64,000 bases of DNA, from the NCBI RefSeq assembly GCF_003056055.1, contig NZ_PYFP01000001.1, positions 186,001 to 250,000 on the forward strand. Reading direction: 5' to 3'. Position numbers and translations under genes: made by a program. Shown here in pieces: positions 18,641 through 27,714 of this stretch. Within the stretch, counting starts at the first letter, position 1, and each line of letters begins with the position of its first letter. The notes below the pieces were generated by a model. The model was not told the DNA's origin. It did no database searches and saw only the letters and a program-made list of their open reading frames with translations. This DNA is from Glaciimonas sp. PCH181 (GTDB lineage: Bacteria > Pseudomonadota > Gammaproteobacteria > Burkholderiales > Burkholderiaceae_D).

Positions 18641-18661
18641 TATTCAGGAAAGGTTCACGTA

Positions 18662-19216
18662 ATGCGACTGAAATTTAATGCGAAATTTTTATTGGTGGCT
18701 TCGGTATTAACTGCAAGCTTTGTCGGCAGTGCAGTTGCTGCAGAGTATCCGATTGGTAAGCCACAGATTCTTAATGGTCTGGAAGTAGCTGCTGTCTATT
18801 TACAGCCTACCAAGATGGAACCTGAAGGCATGATGCGCAAGGCGGAAGACTCCGACATTCATGTCGAAGCAGACATCCATGCGGTAAAAAATAATCCAAA
18901 TGGTTTCGCAGAAGGTGATTGGATGCCCAATCTGGTGATTGCGTATCAGTTTACTAAGGCAGGTTCTAAGCAAGTAATTAAAGGCGACATGATGCCTATG
19001 GTCGCCACCGATGGTCCGCATTATGGCGATAACGTTAAGCTGGCCGGTCCGGGTAAATATACGTTAAAGATGATGATCTCGCCGCCGTCTGCAAATGAGC
19101 ATGCACATTTTGGCCGTCACGTTGATAAGGAAACCGGTGTTGCTCCGTGGTTTAAGCCGTTTGAAGTCAGTTACGATTTTGTGTTTGCTGGTGTCGGTAA
19201 AAAGGGCGGCTATTAA
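18662..19216 (+). CDS. ftrA: Periplasmic iron-binding protein FtrA (P19 family)
   Basis: A 184-residue P19/Tp34-family periplasmic protein, the ferrous iron (and copper) binding partner of an FTR1 permease. The signal peptide ends at AVAAEYPIG. Likely metal ligands are in the Met/Glu/His-rich parts: LQPTKMEPEGMM, DIHVEADIHA, ATDGPHYGDN and ANEHAHFGRHVDKETG. The last is the histidine cluster of the family. It is the first gene of a four-gene unit ftrA-ftrB-ftrC-ftrD, with AGGAAAGG as ribosome binding site. Iron would be passed from FtrA/FtrB to FtrC. Confidence 0.93.
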   Translation: MRLKFNAKFLLVASVLTASFVGSAVAAEYPIGKPQILNGLEVAAVYLQPTKMEPEGMMRKAEDSDIHVEADIHAVKNNPNGFAEGDWMPNLVIAYQFTKAGSKQVIKGDMMPMVATDGPHYGDNVKLAGPGKYTLKMMISPPSANEHAHFGRHVDKETGVAPWFKPFEVSYDFVFAGVGKKGGY

Positions 19217-19343
19217 ATGCTGATCTGTTACTAAATGGGTGTGCGCGGGACCATAGCGGCCTTGCAATGGTCTTGCGCTGGTCTTGTAATCAAGCGCACA
19301 TTTAGCAGCGTCAAATAAGCTTTTTCGATCGGGAGTGATATCG

Positions 19344-19679
19344 ATGTTGGTGCAAAAAATGCGTGTGTTATTTACCTTGGGTTTGTTGGTTGCTGCGGGG
19401 GCTTCATTGGGGGCAGATCTGCCGACGTTCAAACTGGAGATGAAAGATGGTGTGTTAACGCCAGCGCGAATTGAAGTTCCTGCTGGTAAGAAAATCAAGA
19501 TTGAAGTTCATAACACCGGTACTTCTGCTGTTGAGTTTGAAAGTGTCCAGTTGCGTAAGGAAAAAGTGCTTGCACCGGGTGCAGATTCATTTGTAGTCAT
19601 TGCACCGTTATCGCCGGGTGAATATAAATTCTTTGACGATTTTCATCCAAACGCGAAGGGCTTGATTGTCGCTAAATAG
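19344..19679 (+). CDS. ftrB: Cupredoxin-like periplasmic protein FtrB
   Basis: A 111-residue cupredoxin-fold protein (FtrB, EfeO N-terminal-like). In the FtrABCD model it oxidises Fe2+ to Fe3+ for transport through the FTR1 permease. A signal peptide (MLVQKMRVLFTLGLLVAAGASLGA) is followed by FKLEMKDGVLTPARIEVPAGKKIKIEVHNTG, SVQLRKEKVLAPGADSFVV (split here) and the closing SPGEYKFFDDFHPNAKGLIVAK. The ATG at 19344 has GGGAG eight bases upstream; a GTG at 19335 is an alternative. No classic type-1 copper Cys is visible, as in this subfamily. Confidence 0.88.
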   Translation: MLVQKMRVLFTLGLLVAAGASLGADLPTFKLEMKDGVLTPARIEVPAGKKIKIEVHNTGTSAVEFESVQLRKEKVLAPGADSFVVIAPLSPGEYKFFDDFHPNAKGLIVAK

Positions 19680-19848
19680 CAGCGTTGACAAAGCGCAGTT
19701 ATGTATCAGGTCTAACATTTTTTCTTGACTTTGGTCGTGGCGGTTAGGCAGTTGAAAATTGCGATCTGGATCATTCCCGATCTGGACGCGCTACAGTGTA
19801 TTTAGTATAGTGCGCGAGCACTGATAACGTAGTAACGGAGAAATAACG

Positions 19849-20688
19849 ATGGGTCAGGTAATGTTCATCGTCTGGCGTGAAAGCGTCGAGGCATTGTTAG
19901 TAGTTGGCATATTGCACGCATGGCTAAAGAATGGCGGTGTTGATGCACGTCGGGGTTTGCCTTATTTATGGGCTGGTGTCGGCATTGGCATTGTTGCCGC
20001 AATCGGCCTGGGCGCCGCATTGTTAGGTTTCAGTGAAATTCTTTCTGGTGATGCACAAGATTATTTTCAAATTACGATGGTGCTACTAGCAGCCGTTTTG
20101 ATCGTGCAGATGGTGTATTGGATGCGCAAGCATGGACGCACCCTGAAGCGAGAAATGGAAAGCTCGCTGAAAGAGAACTTAAAGTCTGCTAACTGGTGGG
20201 GCGTGACCGCACTAGCGGCGTTGGCGATTGCCCGTGAAGGTAGCGAAACGGTCATATTTCTATACGGTCTCGGGCTTGGACAGCATGACAGTATGGCGAT
20301 GATGGTGTTGGCGGCAGTGATTGGTTTTGCGCTAGCGTGTCTGACGTTTTATCTGTTGCAACTGGGCGGAAAGATTTTTTCATGGCGCCGGTTTTTTCAG
20401 GCCACAGAAGTTATTTTACTGTTCCTCGCGGCAGGCCTTTTACTGACAGGTATTGATCGCTTAATGTCCCTGGATATTATTCCGTCGCTGATTGATCCTC
20501 TTTGGGATAGCTCAGCGTTGCTGGATGATAGTAGTACCTTCGGTAACTTGGTGGCGACCTTAACAGGCTATCGGGCACATCCGGCATTGATGAGCCTGCT
20601 TGTTTATGTTGGCTATTGGGTTCTCGTGCTGCTGTTTCTGAAACGGGCTACCCCAAAAAAATCTTCACAGGCGCAACTGGCGACCTAA
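19849..20688 (+). CDS. ftrC: FTR1-family iron permease FtrC
   Basis: A 279-residue inner-membrane permease of the FTR1/EfeU family. The two iron-coordinating REXXE motifs are present: WRESVEA near residue 10 and AREGSETV with Arg129 to Glu133. About seven membrane segments can be counted. A 168-base gap separates it from ftrB; the ATG follows CGGAGAAATAACG. The periplasmic partners FtrA/FtrB deliver iron, and FtrD probably recycles electrons. Confidence 0.94.
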   Translation: MGQVMFIVWRESVEALLVVGILHAWLKNGGVDARRGLPYLWAGVGIGIVAAIGLGAALLGFSEILSGDAQDYFQITMVLLAAVLIVQMVYWMRKHGRTLKREMESSLKENLKSANWWGVTALAALAIAREGSETVIFLYGLGLGQHDSMAMMVLAAVIGFALACLTFYLLQLGGKIFSWRRFFQATEVILLFLAAGLLLTGIDRLMSLDIIPSLIDPLWDSSALLDDSSTFGNLVATLTGYRAHPALMSLLVYVGYWVLVLLFLKRATPKKSSQAQLAT

Positions 20689-20692
20689 TCTA

Positions 20693-22102
20693 ATGAGTAC
20701 GTGTTCTAGTTCAATTGCATCTTCGGCCCCCACCACCCGGCTGGCACGCACCGGGGAGTGGATGCGCTTGCATGCGGGTTTAATTCGTGGCATCCAATGG
20801 GGTGTAGTGTTGATTTATGGGTTGTTAATCCTGGTCCCCATTTTTCTACCTTTGCCAGATGAAACAGCGCATATATGGTCTAACCTCACCCTAATTGCCC
20901 AATTTGCATTTTGGGGAATCTGGTGGCCTTTCGTATTGATCAGTATGGTCTTTATGGGGCGCGTATGGTGCGGCGTGCTATGTCCCGAAGGTGCATTGAC
21001 CGAGTTTGCTAGTAAATATGGCAGGTCCTTGCCAATCCCGCGCTGGATGCGTTGGGGAGGGTGGCCGTTTGTTGCGTTTGCGCTGACCACTGTGTATGGT
21101 CAGATGGTAAGTGTTTACCAATATCCTAAGGCAGTCCTGCTGGTACTTGGCGGTTCTACTGTCGGCGCGATTATCGTCGGTTATTTGTATGGTCGGGAAA
21201 AACGTGTTTGGTGTAAATATCTTTGCCCTGTCAACGGTGTGTTTGGTTTGCTGGCGAAGTTGGCACCGTTTCATTACAAAGTGAATGAAACAGCTTGGCG
21301 CGCTTCATATAATACGCACGGTAAAAAAACGATTGCCATAAATTGTGCACCGCTTGTGCCATTGCGTGCAATGACAGGCGCTGCTGATTGCCATATGTGC
21401 GGACGTTGCAGCAATCATAGAGACGCAATTGCGTTGACATGGCGTCCTCCGACATTGGAAATCGTTAAGCTTGGCGCGAAGCAAAACAGTTTATGGGAAA
21501 GCACTTTAGCGCTATATGGTTTGATGGGAGTCGCGATCGGTGCATTTCATTGGTCGGCAAGCCCTTGGTTTGTTGTAATTAAACAAGCGATTGCTACTTG
21601 GTTAATTGATCGCGACATTATGTGGCCGTTTGCAACCAATGCACCGTGGTGGATTTTTACCAATTATCCGGCGCAAAGTGATGTATTCAGTTGGTTGGAT
21701 GGTAGCCTTGTCGTTGCTTATATTTTAACAACTGGCGTAGTAATGGGCACCGCGTTGTCTTTGCTATTTGCGCTTAGTACGCGGTTATTAGGCAATTGGG
21801 ATCGCAGCCGCTTTAATCATCTGGTCCAGTCGACGATTCCGTTGGCTGCTTGCGGTGTGTTTGTCGGTTTGTCCGCTACGACTGTAAGCTTGTTGCGAGC
21901 TGAACATTTACCGGTTTTCTGGGCGAATGATCTCCGTGCGGCTTTATTAATCGCCACCACTTTATGGAGCGTATGGCTGGCATGGCGCGTTACCGGTCAA
22001 TATGCTTCTGCACCTGCCCGTCGTTTGTTAGGTATGGCACCAGTGATAGCTGCTTTGGGTTTGGTTAATTTTGCCTGGTTGCTGATGTTTTGGTTGTGGT
22101 GA
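20693..22102 (+). CDS. ftrD: Membrane-bound polyferredoxin FtrD
   Basis: A 469-residue polytopic membrane protein with 4Fe-4S motifs, the NapH/CcoG-type polyferredoxin of the ftr operon. Cysteine clusters are seen in VWCGVLCPEGAL, WCKYLCPVNGVFG and CHMCGRCSNHRDAI. The last is separated from the second by an extra cytoplasmic-type loop. It is thought to accept electrons from the FtrB-catalysed Fe2+ oxidation. Eight to ten hydrophobic helices are visible. It begins four bases after the ftrC stop. Confidence 0.92.
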   Translation: MSTCSSSIASSAPTTRLARTGEWMRLHAGLIRGIQWGVVLIYGLLILVPIFLPLPDETAHIWSNLTLIAQFAFWGIWWPFVLISMVFMGRVWCGVLCPEGALTEFASKYGRSLPIPRWMRWGGWPFVAFALTTVYGQMVSVYQYPKAVLLVLGGSTVGAIIVGYLYGREKRVWCKYLCPVNGVFGLLAKLAPFHYKVNETAWRASYNTHGKKTIAINCAPLVPLRAMTGAADCHMCGRCSNHRDAIALTWRPPTLEIVKLGAKQNSLWESTLALYGLMGVAIGAFHWSASPWFVVIKQAIATWLIDRDIMWPFATNAPWWIFTNYPAQSDVFSWLDGSLVVAYILTTGVVMGTALSLLFALSTRLLGNWDRSRFNHLVQSTIPLAACGVFVGLSATTVSLLRAEHLPVFWANDLRAALLIATTLWSVWLAWRVTGQYASAPARRLLGMAPVIAALGLVNFAWLLMFWLW

Positions 22103-22481
22103 TATTGCTGGTTTTAATGACTTTTCAGGAAGCGATTAATAGCTGCTAAGTCTGCACCACGCTCATATCCGCGTTCAGACCTACATTCGACCTCAGACTG
22201 ATCGTCCAATATGTAATTAATGGCACCGTAAGGTGCCATTTTGCTTTTGATGAGGGTTCTGCAAACTTACAATCTGTGGTCTGTATTTATAAGTATGTAA
22301 ATGTCTGATCAGCAAATGGGGTTCAGGCAGAGTAAAATGTGCCGCTGTACCCCACGAAGTGCCGCTTAATCGATCTTCTTCGCTTTTATTGCCTGCTTTT
22401 CTAATATTCGACCGGCATATAAGCAGGACTTCATCTAGCGCACATTAATCGTTTTTACATCCCTATTTCTACTTCTCCATC
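22103..22481. other. Intergenic region after ftrD with a terminator
   Basis: These 379 bases hold one clear structure, the hairpin at 22219-22240, and the promoter region of the next gene. I see no coding potential on either strand and no Fur-type box ahead of the transporter gene. Confidence 0.4.
22219..22248 (+). terminator. Intrinsic terminator of ftrABCD
   Basis: AATGGCACC and its complement GGTGCCATT form a 9-bp stem with a 4-base loop, followed by TTGCTTTT. It lies about 117 bases after the ftrD stop, so the operon would have a sizeable 3' untranslated region. Confidence 0.75.
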
Positions 22482-23492
22482 ATGGTTCGTCCTCGTTTTT
22501 TGCCTGATAACTTTACGCTCTTGCTGGTCCTTACCGTCGCGATTGCAAGTTTTTTGCCTTGCAAAGGAGAAGTCGCCAAAGGGTTCAACGTAGTGACGAC
22601 AATTTCAATTGGTTTGCTCTTCTTCTTTCACGGCGCGAAGTTATCGCGAGAAGCGGTGATTGAAGGCGCGATGCACTGGCGGCTACATTTAACAGTATTA
22701 GCGTTTAGTTTTGTATTGTTTCCAGTACTAGGATTGGTCTTTAAACCGATTTTCTTGCCGTTGGTGACGCCAGATTTATATCTCGGCATTTTGTTTTTAT
22801 GTACGTTGCCGTCGACAGTCCAGTCCTCTATTGCATTTACATCCGTCGCCCGCGGCAATGTTCCTGCCGCCGTATGTAGTGCATCTGCGTCCAATCTGAT
22901 CGGCATATTCCTGACACCTGTTTTAGTCGGTTTGATCGTCGTTTCACACGGGCAGGGTCAAGGATCGTTTGGATCGATCATGAATATCGTACTGCAATTG
23001 TTACTACCATTTGTTGCTGGTCAAATTGCACGCCGTTGGATCGGTAACTGGATTGATAGCCACAAAGTTGTATTAAAGGCTGTCGATCAGGGATCGATTC
23101 TGCTAGTGGTCTATACCGCGTTTAGCGAAGCGGTGGTGCAGGGACTGTGGGGGCAGTTGCCGCCGATCTCTTTGATTGGCTTATCAGTGGTGTTATTGGT
23201 GCTGCTGTTTACGATGCTTGGGATTGCAACATTTCTTAGCCGTCGTTTCGGCTTCAGTAAAGAAGATGAAATCACGATTGTATTTTGCGGCTCTAAGAAA
23301 AGCTTAGCTAGCGGAGTGCCGATGGCAAACGTGTTATTTACAAGCCATACGGTTGGGATGGTTGTGCTTCCACTGATGTTGTTTCATCAAATTCAATTGA
23401 TGGTCTGTGCGGTTCTGGCTAAACGTTACGCCGAACGTCCGCGCAAACTGGCAGAGCCGATTATTCCTCAAAATGAATCGTCATCTGTTTAA
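22482..23492 (+). CDS. SBF-like (YfeH-type) transporter
   Basis: A 336-residue membrane protein of the bile acid:sodium symporter superfamily, SBF-like branch (YfeH type). About ten hydrophobic helices are visible. Family marks include LFFFHGAKLSREAV, LCTLPSTVQSSIAFTSVARGN and FCGSKKSLASGVPMANVLF, the last two being the crossed-helix substrate and sodium region. The transported compound is unknown; relatives are only loosely tied to organic anions. It is a single gene, convergent with the aldo/keto reductase. Confidence 0.9.
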   Translation: MVRPRFLPDNFTLLLVLTVAIASFLPCKGEVAKGFNVVTTISIGLLFFFHGAKLSREAVIEGAMHWRLHLTVLAFSFVLFPVLGLVFKPIFLPLVTPDLYLGILFLCTLPSTVQSSIAFTSVARGNVPAAVCSASASNLIGIFLTPVLVGLIVVSHGQGQGSFGSIMNIVLQLLLPFVAGQIARRWIGNWIDSHKVVLKAVDQGSILLVVYTAFSEAVVQGLWGQLPPISLIGLSVVLLVLLFTMLGIATFLSRRFGFSKEDEITIVFCGSKKSLASGVPMANVLFTSHTVGMVVLPLMLFHQIQLMVCAVLAKRYAERPRKLAEPIIPQNESSSV

Positions 23493-23548
23493 TCTTTAGA
23501 TTGATGGTGACTATATGATGGATTGGTTGCCATCCCATCATGAAAAAT

Positions 23549-23594
23549 AATCCGGTATTAAAGGCATGAAACACGCTTCCCTTAACACCGGATT
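23549..23594. terminator. Long imperfect inverted repeat between convergent genes
   Basis: AATCCGGTATTAAAGG and CCCTTAACACCGGATT pair over 16 positions with two mismatches around a 14-base loop. The repeat lies between the transporter stop (23492) and the aldo/keto reductase stop (23605). A smaller hairpin ATGATGG/CCATCAT lies just to its left (23515-23540). Together they probably end both convergent transcripts, though no long T-tract is present. Confidence 0.5.
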
Positions 23595-23604
23595 GTTCAC
23601 CGAA

Positions 23605-24654
23605 TCAAGGTGCAGGATTGGGTTGACGCGTATGTATCGCTTCAATTTCTTGAAGCACTTCATCACTCAATTTAATACTGATACTGTCCAGATTATTCTG
23701 CAATTGCGCCAGTGTGGTTGCGCCCACGATATTGCTAGTAACGAAACCACGGCTATTCACGAAGGCTAGTGCCATTTGCGCAGGGTCGAGACCATGTTTT
23801 TGTGCCAAGGCAACGTAATCGCCGGCTACCCGTTCAACTTGTGGATTGGTATATCGGGTGAAGCGGTTAAACAGCGTCAAGCGGCCATTTTCAGGTCGGG
23901 CGCCGTTCAAATATTTGCCGGACAAGACGCCAAAGGCTAGCGGCGAATAGGCGAGTAAACCTACATTTTCCCGATAAGAGAATTCAGAGTGGCCAATTTC
24001 AAAAGTCCGGTTCAGCAAACTATAGGGGTTTTGAATTGACACGATCCGTGGCAGGTCGAATTTTTCTGTTGCGCGAATAAATTGCGCCATACCCCAAGGA
24101 GTCTCATTTGAAATCCCAATATGGCGTATTTTTCCATCCTTAATAAAATCCGCAAGTATCGTCAATGTTTCTTCGATAGGTACGGTAATTTCATCCGGGA
24201 TATGGCTGTAATTTAAAGTGCCGAAACAATTTACGCTTCGATCAGGCCAGTGCAATTGATATAAATCGACGTAATCTGTTTGTAGTCGTTCCAGGCTGCC
24301 GTTCAGCGCCTCAGTTAAACCCTTGCGATCAAAATTATTGATGCCATCACGGACATGGCGTGGATTGTGCGGTTTGCGTGCAGGACCGGTGGCTTTTGTC
24401 GCAATTAGCACCTGATCTCGTTTGCCCGTTTTTTTTAGCCAGCTGCCGACATACTGTTCAGTCAAACCTTGAGTTTCCGGCCGCGGTGGCACCGGATACA
24501 TTTCAGCGACGTCGATCAAATTCACGCCGTGCGCTAGCGCCATATCAATCTGGGCATGCGCTTCCGATTCGGCGTTTTGCTCTCCCCACGTCATCGTACC
24601 AAGTGTGATCTCACTAACTTTAAGATTGCTTCGCCCAAGCTCCCGATATTGCAT
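23605..24654 (-). CDS. Aldo/keto reductase, Tas-like
   Basis: A 349-residue aldo/keto reductase closest in pattern to E. coli Tas, an NADPH-dependent oxidoreductase. The start MQYRELGRSNLKVSEITLGTM (first codon at 24654) is typical; an extension to 24747 is not. The catalytic tetrad is visible as DVAEMYPVP (Asp, Tyr), a lysine in IATKATGP, and His in YQLHWPD. C-terminal NADP-binding motifs IVGATTLAQLQNNLDS are complete. The in vivo substrate is unknown. Confidence 0.92.
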   Translation of the reverse strand: MQYRELGRSNLKVSEITLGTMTWGEQNAESEAHAQIDMALAHGVNLIDVAEMYPVPPRPETQGLTEQYVGSWLKKTGKRDQVLIATKATGPARKPHNPRHVRDGINNFDRKGLTEALNGSLERLQTDYVDLYQLHWPDRSVNCFGTLNYSHIPDEITVPIEETLTILADFIKDGKIRHIGISNETPWGMAQFIRATEKFDLPRIVSIQNPYSLLNRTFEIGHSEFSYRENVGLLAYSPLAFGVLSGKYLNGARPENGRLTLFNRFTRYTNPQVERVAGDYVALAQKHGLDPAQMALAFVNSRGFVTSNIVGATTLAQLQNNLDSISIKLSDEVLQEIEAIHTRQPNPAP

Positions 24655-24884
24655 TGTGTGTCCTTTTGTCGCGATGGCTTCTATAAAATAATAGAAGCCA
24701 TGCATGGGTAAACGGTTGAATTTTTTTGATTGAATTGATGCCAGCAATCAATGCAATGCAATGGAATTGGCCGCAATCGTTGCGGTCCATTCTCTGATTC
24801 AAAGTATAGCGTTATCCAGCAATCGTTGCAGCGTGCGCCAAGTCGTGCGCATTGCGTGTTTATCGCGCCATATAGCTATCGTTT

Positions 24885-26156
24885 TCATTTTTTCGGCAGC
24901 GGTTGTTCGGCGCTATGTGTGCCAGTAAGTCGATCGACTTTAAACAATTCGGGGAATAAACGTATCCATAGGCCTACGACGACTATTGTGCCAATGCCGC
25001 CGATCAAGACTGCTGTCACCGGCCCAAACCAGGATGCGGTGAGGCCTGATTCAAATTCGCCTAACTGGTTTGATGTGCCGATGAAAACCGAATTGACCGC
25101 GCTAACGCGACCGCGCATGGCATCCGGTGTTTCGAGCTGAACAAAGGATGATCGTACTACCACGCTAATCATGTCGGATGCGCCGAGCACGACTAAAGCC
25201 GCAAGCGAAAGTATCATCGAACGTGATAACGCAAACACAATCGTGGCGATGCCGAAAATTGCCACGGCGATAAACATGCTGCGTCCCACGCGTTTGGTCA
25301 GCGGGCGACGCGTCAGATACAGCGCGACGGACAATGCGCCAATCGCAGGCGCGGAACGTAGAAGTCCTAGCCCGAGCGGACCGGTGGCAAGGATATCGTG
25401 CGCGAAGATGGGTAATAAAGCAGTCGCACCGCCGAGTAAAACAGCGAATAAATCCAGTGAAATAGCACCCAAAACGGCCGGGCGACTTTTGATGAACGCA
25501 ATCCCTGCAAATAGCGATGTTAAGGTTGCTGGCTCACGCTTTGGTAATACTGTTTCAATGCGGATGAGATTGACAAGGACGCTTGAAATAATAAACGCCG
25601 CGCTGCTGGTGGCGTAGACAGCGCTGGGACCTAACGCGTAAATAAAGCCGCCCAGAGCCGGTCCGATAATAATCGCGGTCTGCGTTGCAGAAGCTGACCA
25701 TGCTACCGCGCGGGGCAACAACCGGGCAGGGACTAAGCCCGGGACCAGCGCTTGCATAGTCGGTGATTCAAAGGCACGGGTGGCGCCGATGATGAAGACT
25801 ATGACGAAAATCGCTTCCTTATTGAGCCAGCCTTGAATGCTGCCAATAGCCAGCGTCGCAGCTGCTAATCCTTCTATGAATAAACAGATACGTGCGATCT
25901 GACGGCGATCGTAACGATCTGCGACGTGGCCGACGACTAACGCCAAAAATAGCGCGGGGAGAAACTGTACTAGCCCAACTATACCGAGGTCAAAAGCACT
26001 CCCGGTCAGTTGATAAACCTGCCAGCCAACGGCGACAATTTGCATTTGATTGGCGATGGTAGAGGCAACGCGGGCACGCCAAAATAAGGAAAAAGGTAGG
26101 TGGCGCAGAACGGAATCGGAATCGGGTGAAGGTTGCGTATCGGTGGTGGCAGACAT
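24885..26156 (-). CDS. MFS exporter (MFS_3, EntS-like)
   Basis: A 423-residue major facilitator superfamily protein of the MFS_3 / enterobactin-exporter-like group. Twelve membrane segments are likely. Marks include FRARVASTIANQMQIVAVGWQVYQLTGSAFDLG at the first helices (split in several words here: FRARVASTIANQ, VAVGWQVYQLTG) and the loop GHVADRYDRRQIA between helices 2 and 3. The substrate is unknown; siderophore export is one family role but nothing around it encodes siderophore synthesis. It is monocistronic on the minus strand. Confidence 0.88.
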   Translation of the reverse strand: MSATTDTQPSPDSDSVLRHLPFSLFWRARVASTIANQMQIVAVGWQVYQLTGSAFDLGIVGLVQFLPALFLALVVGHVADRYDRRQIARICLFIEGLAAATLAIGSIQGWLNKEAIFVIVFIIGATRAFESPTMQALVPGLVPARLLPRAVAWSASATQTAIIIGPALGGFIYALGPSAVYATSSAAFIISSVLVNLIRIETVLPKREPATLTSLFAGIAFIKSRPAVLGAISLDLFAVLLGGATALLPIFAHDILATGPLGLGLLRSAPAIGALSVALYLTRRPLTKRVGRSMFIAVAIFGIATIVFALSRSMILSLAALVVLGASDMISVVVRSSFVQLETPDAMRGRVSAVNSVFIGTSNQLGEFESGLTASWFGPVTAVLIGGIGTIVVVGLWIRLFPELFKVDRLTGTHSAEQPLPKK

Positions 26157-26831
26157 GAGGGAAAATGGTGTAAGGCTAATGGCGGATAGATGGTGTTGGT
26201 GGTGCCTGCGGACGAAACAGCTGTAATACTAAATGGGTAAACCTTTATCGCAATCGTGATCTGCAGTTTTACAACACATGACGCGGTCGATAAAACGTGC
26301 ACTTATATTACTGTATTTGACGTTGTCTGCTTGCTAAATTGCTTAGATTGCAGAGTTTGAATGCAAGGAGGGATGCCAGTAGAAAACAGGTATGGTGAGT
26401 CGATAATTAATACTGTGACGGGACTTTGCCTATGAGAAGGCGAATGTCAGATGGCGTGGATAGTCGTCGTAATGGTGCGGCCATCATTCAGAAACAACGC
26501 AGGAAAGCACCAATTAGATGGGTATTTAGATGGGTATTCGAATTATTTAGTTATTTTTTAAACGATAATAATTGCCATTGATCATGTTTATCAGTTATAA
26601 AGATGGTAGAGCAAGAAGTTGGCTGATTAACAGGAAACTCCGTAGCAAGTGTTTTAAGCGTTATTCATCAAGTAACACTATTTTTCTTTTTAGTGTATTT
26701 TGATAATTTGTCCGGTATAATACGGAATCGTTTAAGATTCGAGCTAGTGGTGCAGTATTGGTCTGTCATTCCTTTCTTGCTTTAAACGATCTAACGGGCG
26801 CAAGCCCAACTTAACTGAAATAGGAAATGTA
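26157..26831 (+). other. Intergenic region with the cold-shock gene leader
   Basis: These 675 bases contain no convincing gene. A 49-codon open frame (26432-26581) lacks a ribosome binding site. TATAAT at 26716-26721 is a good -10 element, and transcription from there would give a leader of roughly 100 bases before cspA. Such a leader, with a small hairpin at GGGCGCAAGCCC (near 26798), is usual for cold-shock genes, where leader structure controls translation at low temperature. Confidence 0.5.
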
Positions 26832-27035
26832 ATGGCAACTGGTATTGTTAAATGGTTCAATGATTCAAAAGGTTTCGGTTTTATCACTCCTGATGAAGGT
26901 GGTGAAGATCTGTTCGCTCATTTCTCCGCTATCCAATCAAACGGCTTCAAGTCGTTGCAGGAAAACCAACGCGTTTCTTTCGAAGTTACTGCTGGCCCTA
27001 AAGGCAAGCAAGCTTCGAACATTCAGCCTATCTAA
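26832..27035 (+). CDS. cspA: Cold-shock protein, CspA family
   Basis: A 67-residue single cold-shock domain that binds single-stranded RNA and DNA and melts mRNA structure. RNP1 (KGFGFI) and RNP2 (DLFAHF) are intact, and the start [14 protein letters not shown] is typical of Burkholderiales Csp proteins. It ends in [19 protein letters not shown] good AGGAAATGTA ribosome binding site precedes it, and an intrinsic terminator follows. The gene symbol stands for the family; the window does not show which paralogue this is. Confidence 0.95.
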   Translation: MATGIVKWFNDSKGFGFITPDEGGEDLFAHFSAIQSNGFKSLQENQRVSFEVTAGPKGKQASNIQPI

Positions 27036-27056
27036 TAGCTGAATCAAGCGTTTACT

Positions 27057-27086
27057 AAAATCCCTGGTACGCCGGGGATTTTTTTC
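27057..27086 (+). terminator. Intrinsic terminator of cspA
   Basis: AAAATCCCTGG pairs with CCGGGGATTTT (one G-U pair) around a short loop, followed by a run of T. It lies 21 bases after the cspA stop. Confidence 0.9.
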
Positions 27087-27714
27087 GTCCTACTTTTTGT
27101 GTCGTTTTTGTTTCACTTTAGTTTTGATCCTCACTGAATTACTCGTCATTCGGCGATATGTAGTTCGTTCTTCCTACCTCATTATTTCGCATTCGAGGGC
27201 GCTTTGTCCCCGATAATTATCTTTAGTTTGCCATCCTTTTCGCTGCACAAGATCGCAACCATTCTGCATACTTTCCGCCATCGAACTGGTCCGATTGTCT
27301 GAGTTTCCGAAGCAAGACACACCTAATCCGCTATTGTTTATCAAGCGCTATTAGTGCTTGCCATGACGCTCAAATACCATCGCATGAAAATTCTTCATGG
27401 TATCGATGAAAAAATTTGCGCTCAACGTTGCGAAATCTGCGGATAGTACGTACTCATTTTAAAAATTATCTTGTTGTCAGGAAGTTGTAAGGGTGGACTG
27501 AAATGCTGCGTTTGTCTGATATTTTTTTGAACCAGATTAAATTATAAAATTTGGCAAAACCGCTCAGGGAAATGTTGGCAAGTACGTGTAAGTTCAGTTG
27601 GAATGAAACGATTTGCGGCTAGCCACGCGCTTTTTTTCGTGACAAGGGCGGAAGTTAAAAAGCCAGTCACGCATGACAAATAACATAATAAATAAGAGTA
27701 AAGAGGAAGACACC
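27087..27714. other. Intergenic region before livK
   Basis: About 630 bases with no recognisable gene on either strand. A short hairpin ATACCAT/ATGGTAT around 27376-27406 is present. The livK promoter and any regulatory site must lie in the last 150 bases, but I can point to no clear box. Confidence 0.35.

Noticed and set aside
24885..26156. MFS protein as a siderophore exporter
   Set aside because: The family fits EntS loosely, but there are no siderophore synthesis genes or Fur box next to it.
26432..26581. 49-codon frame rich in Arg with a repeated AGATGGGTATT
   Set aside because: No ribosome binding site and no recognisable domain; the repeat is only two short copies. Kept as part of the intergenic description.
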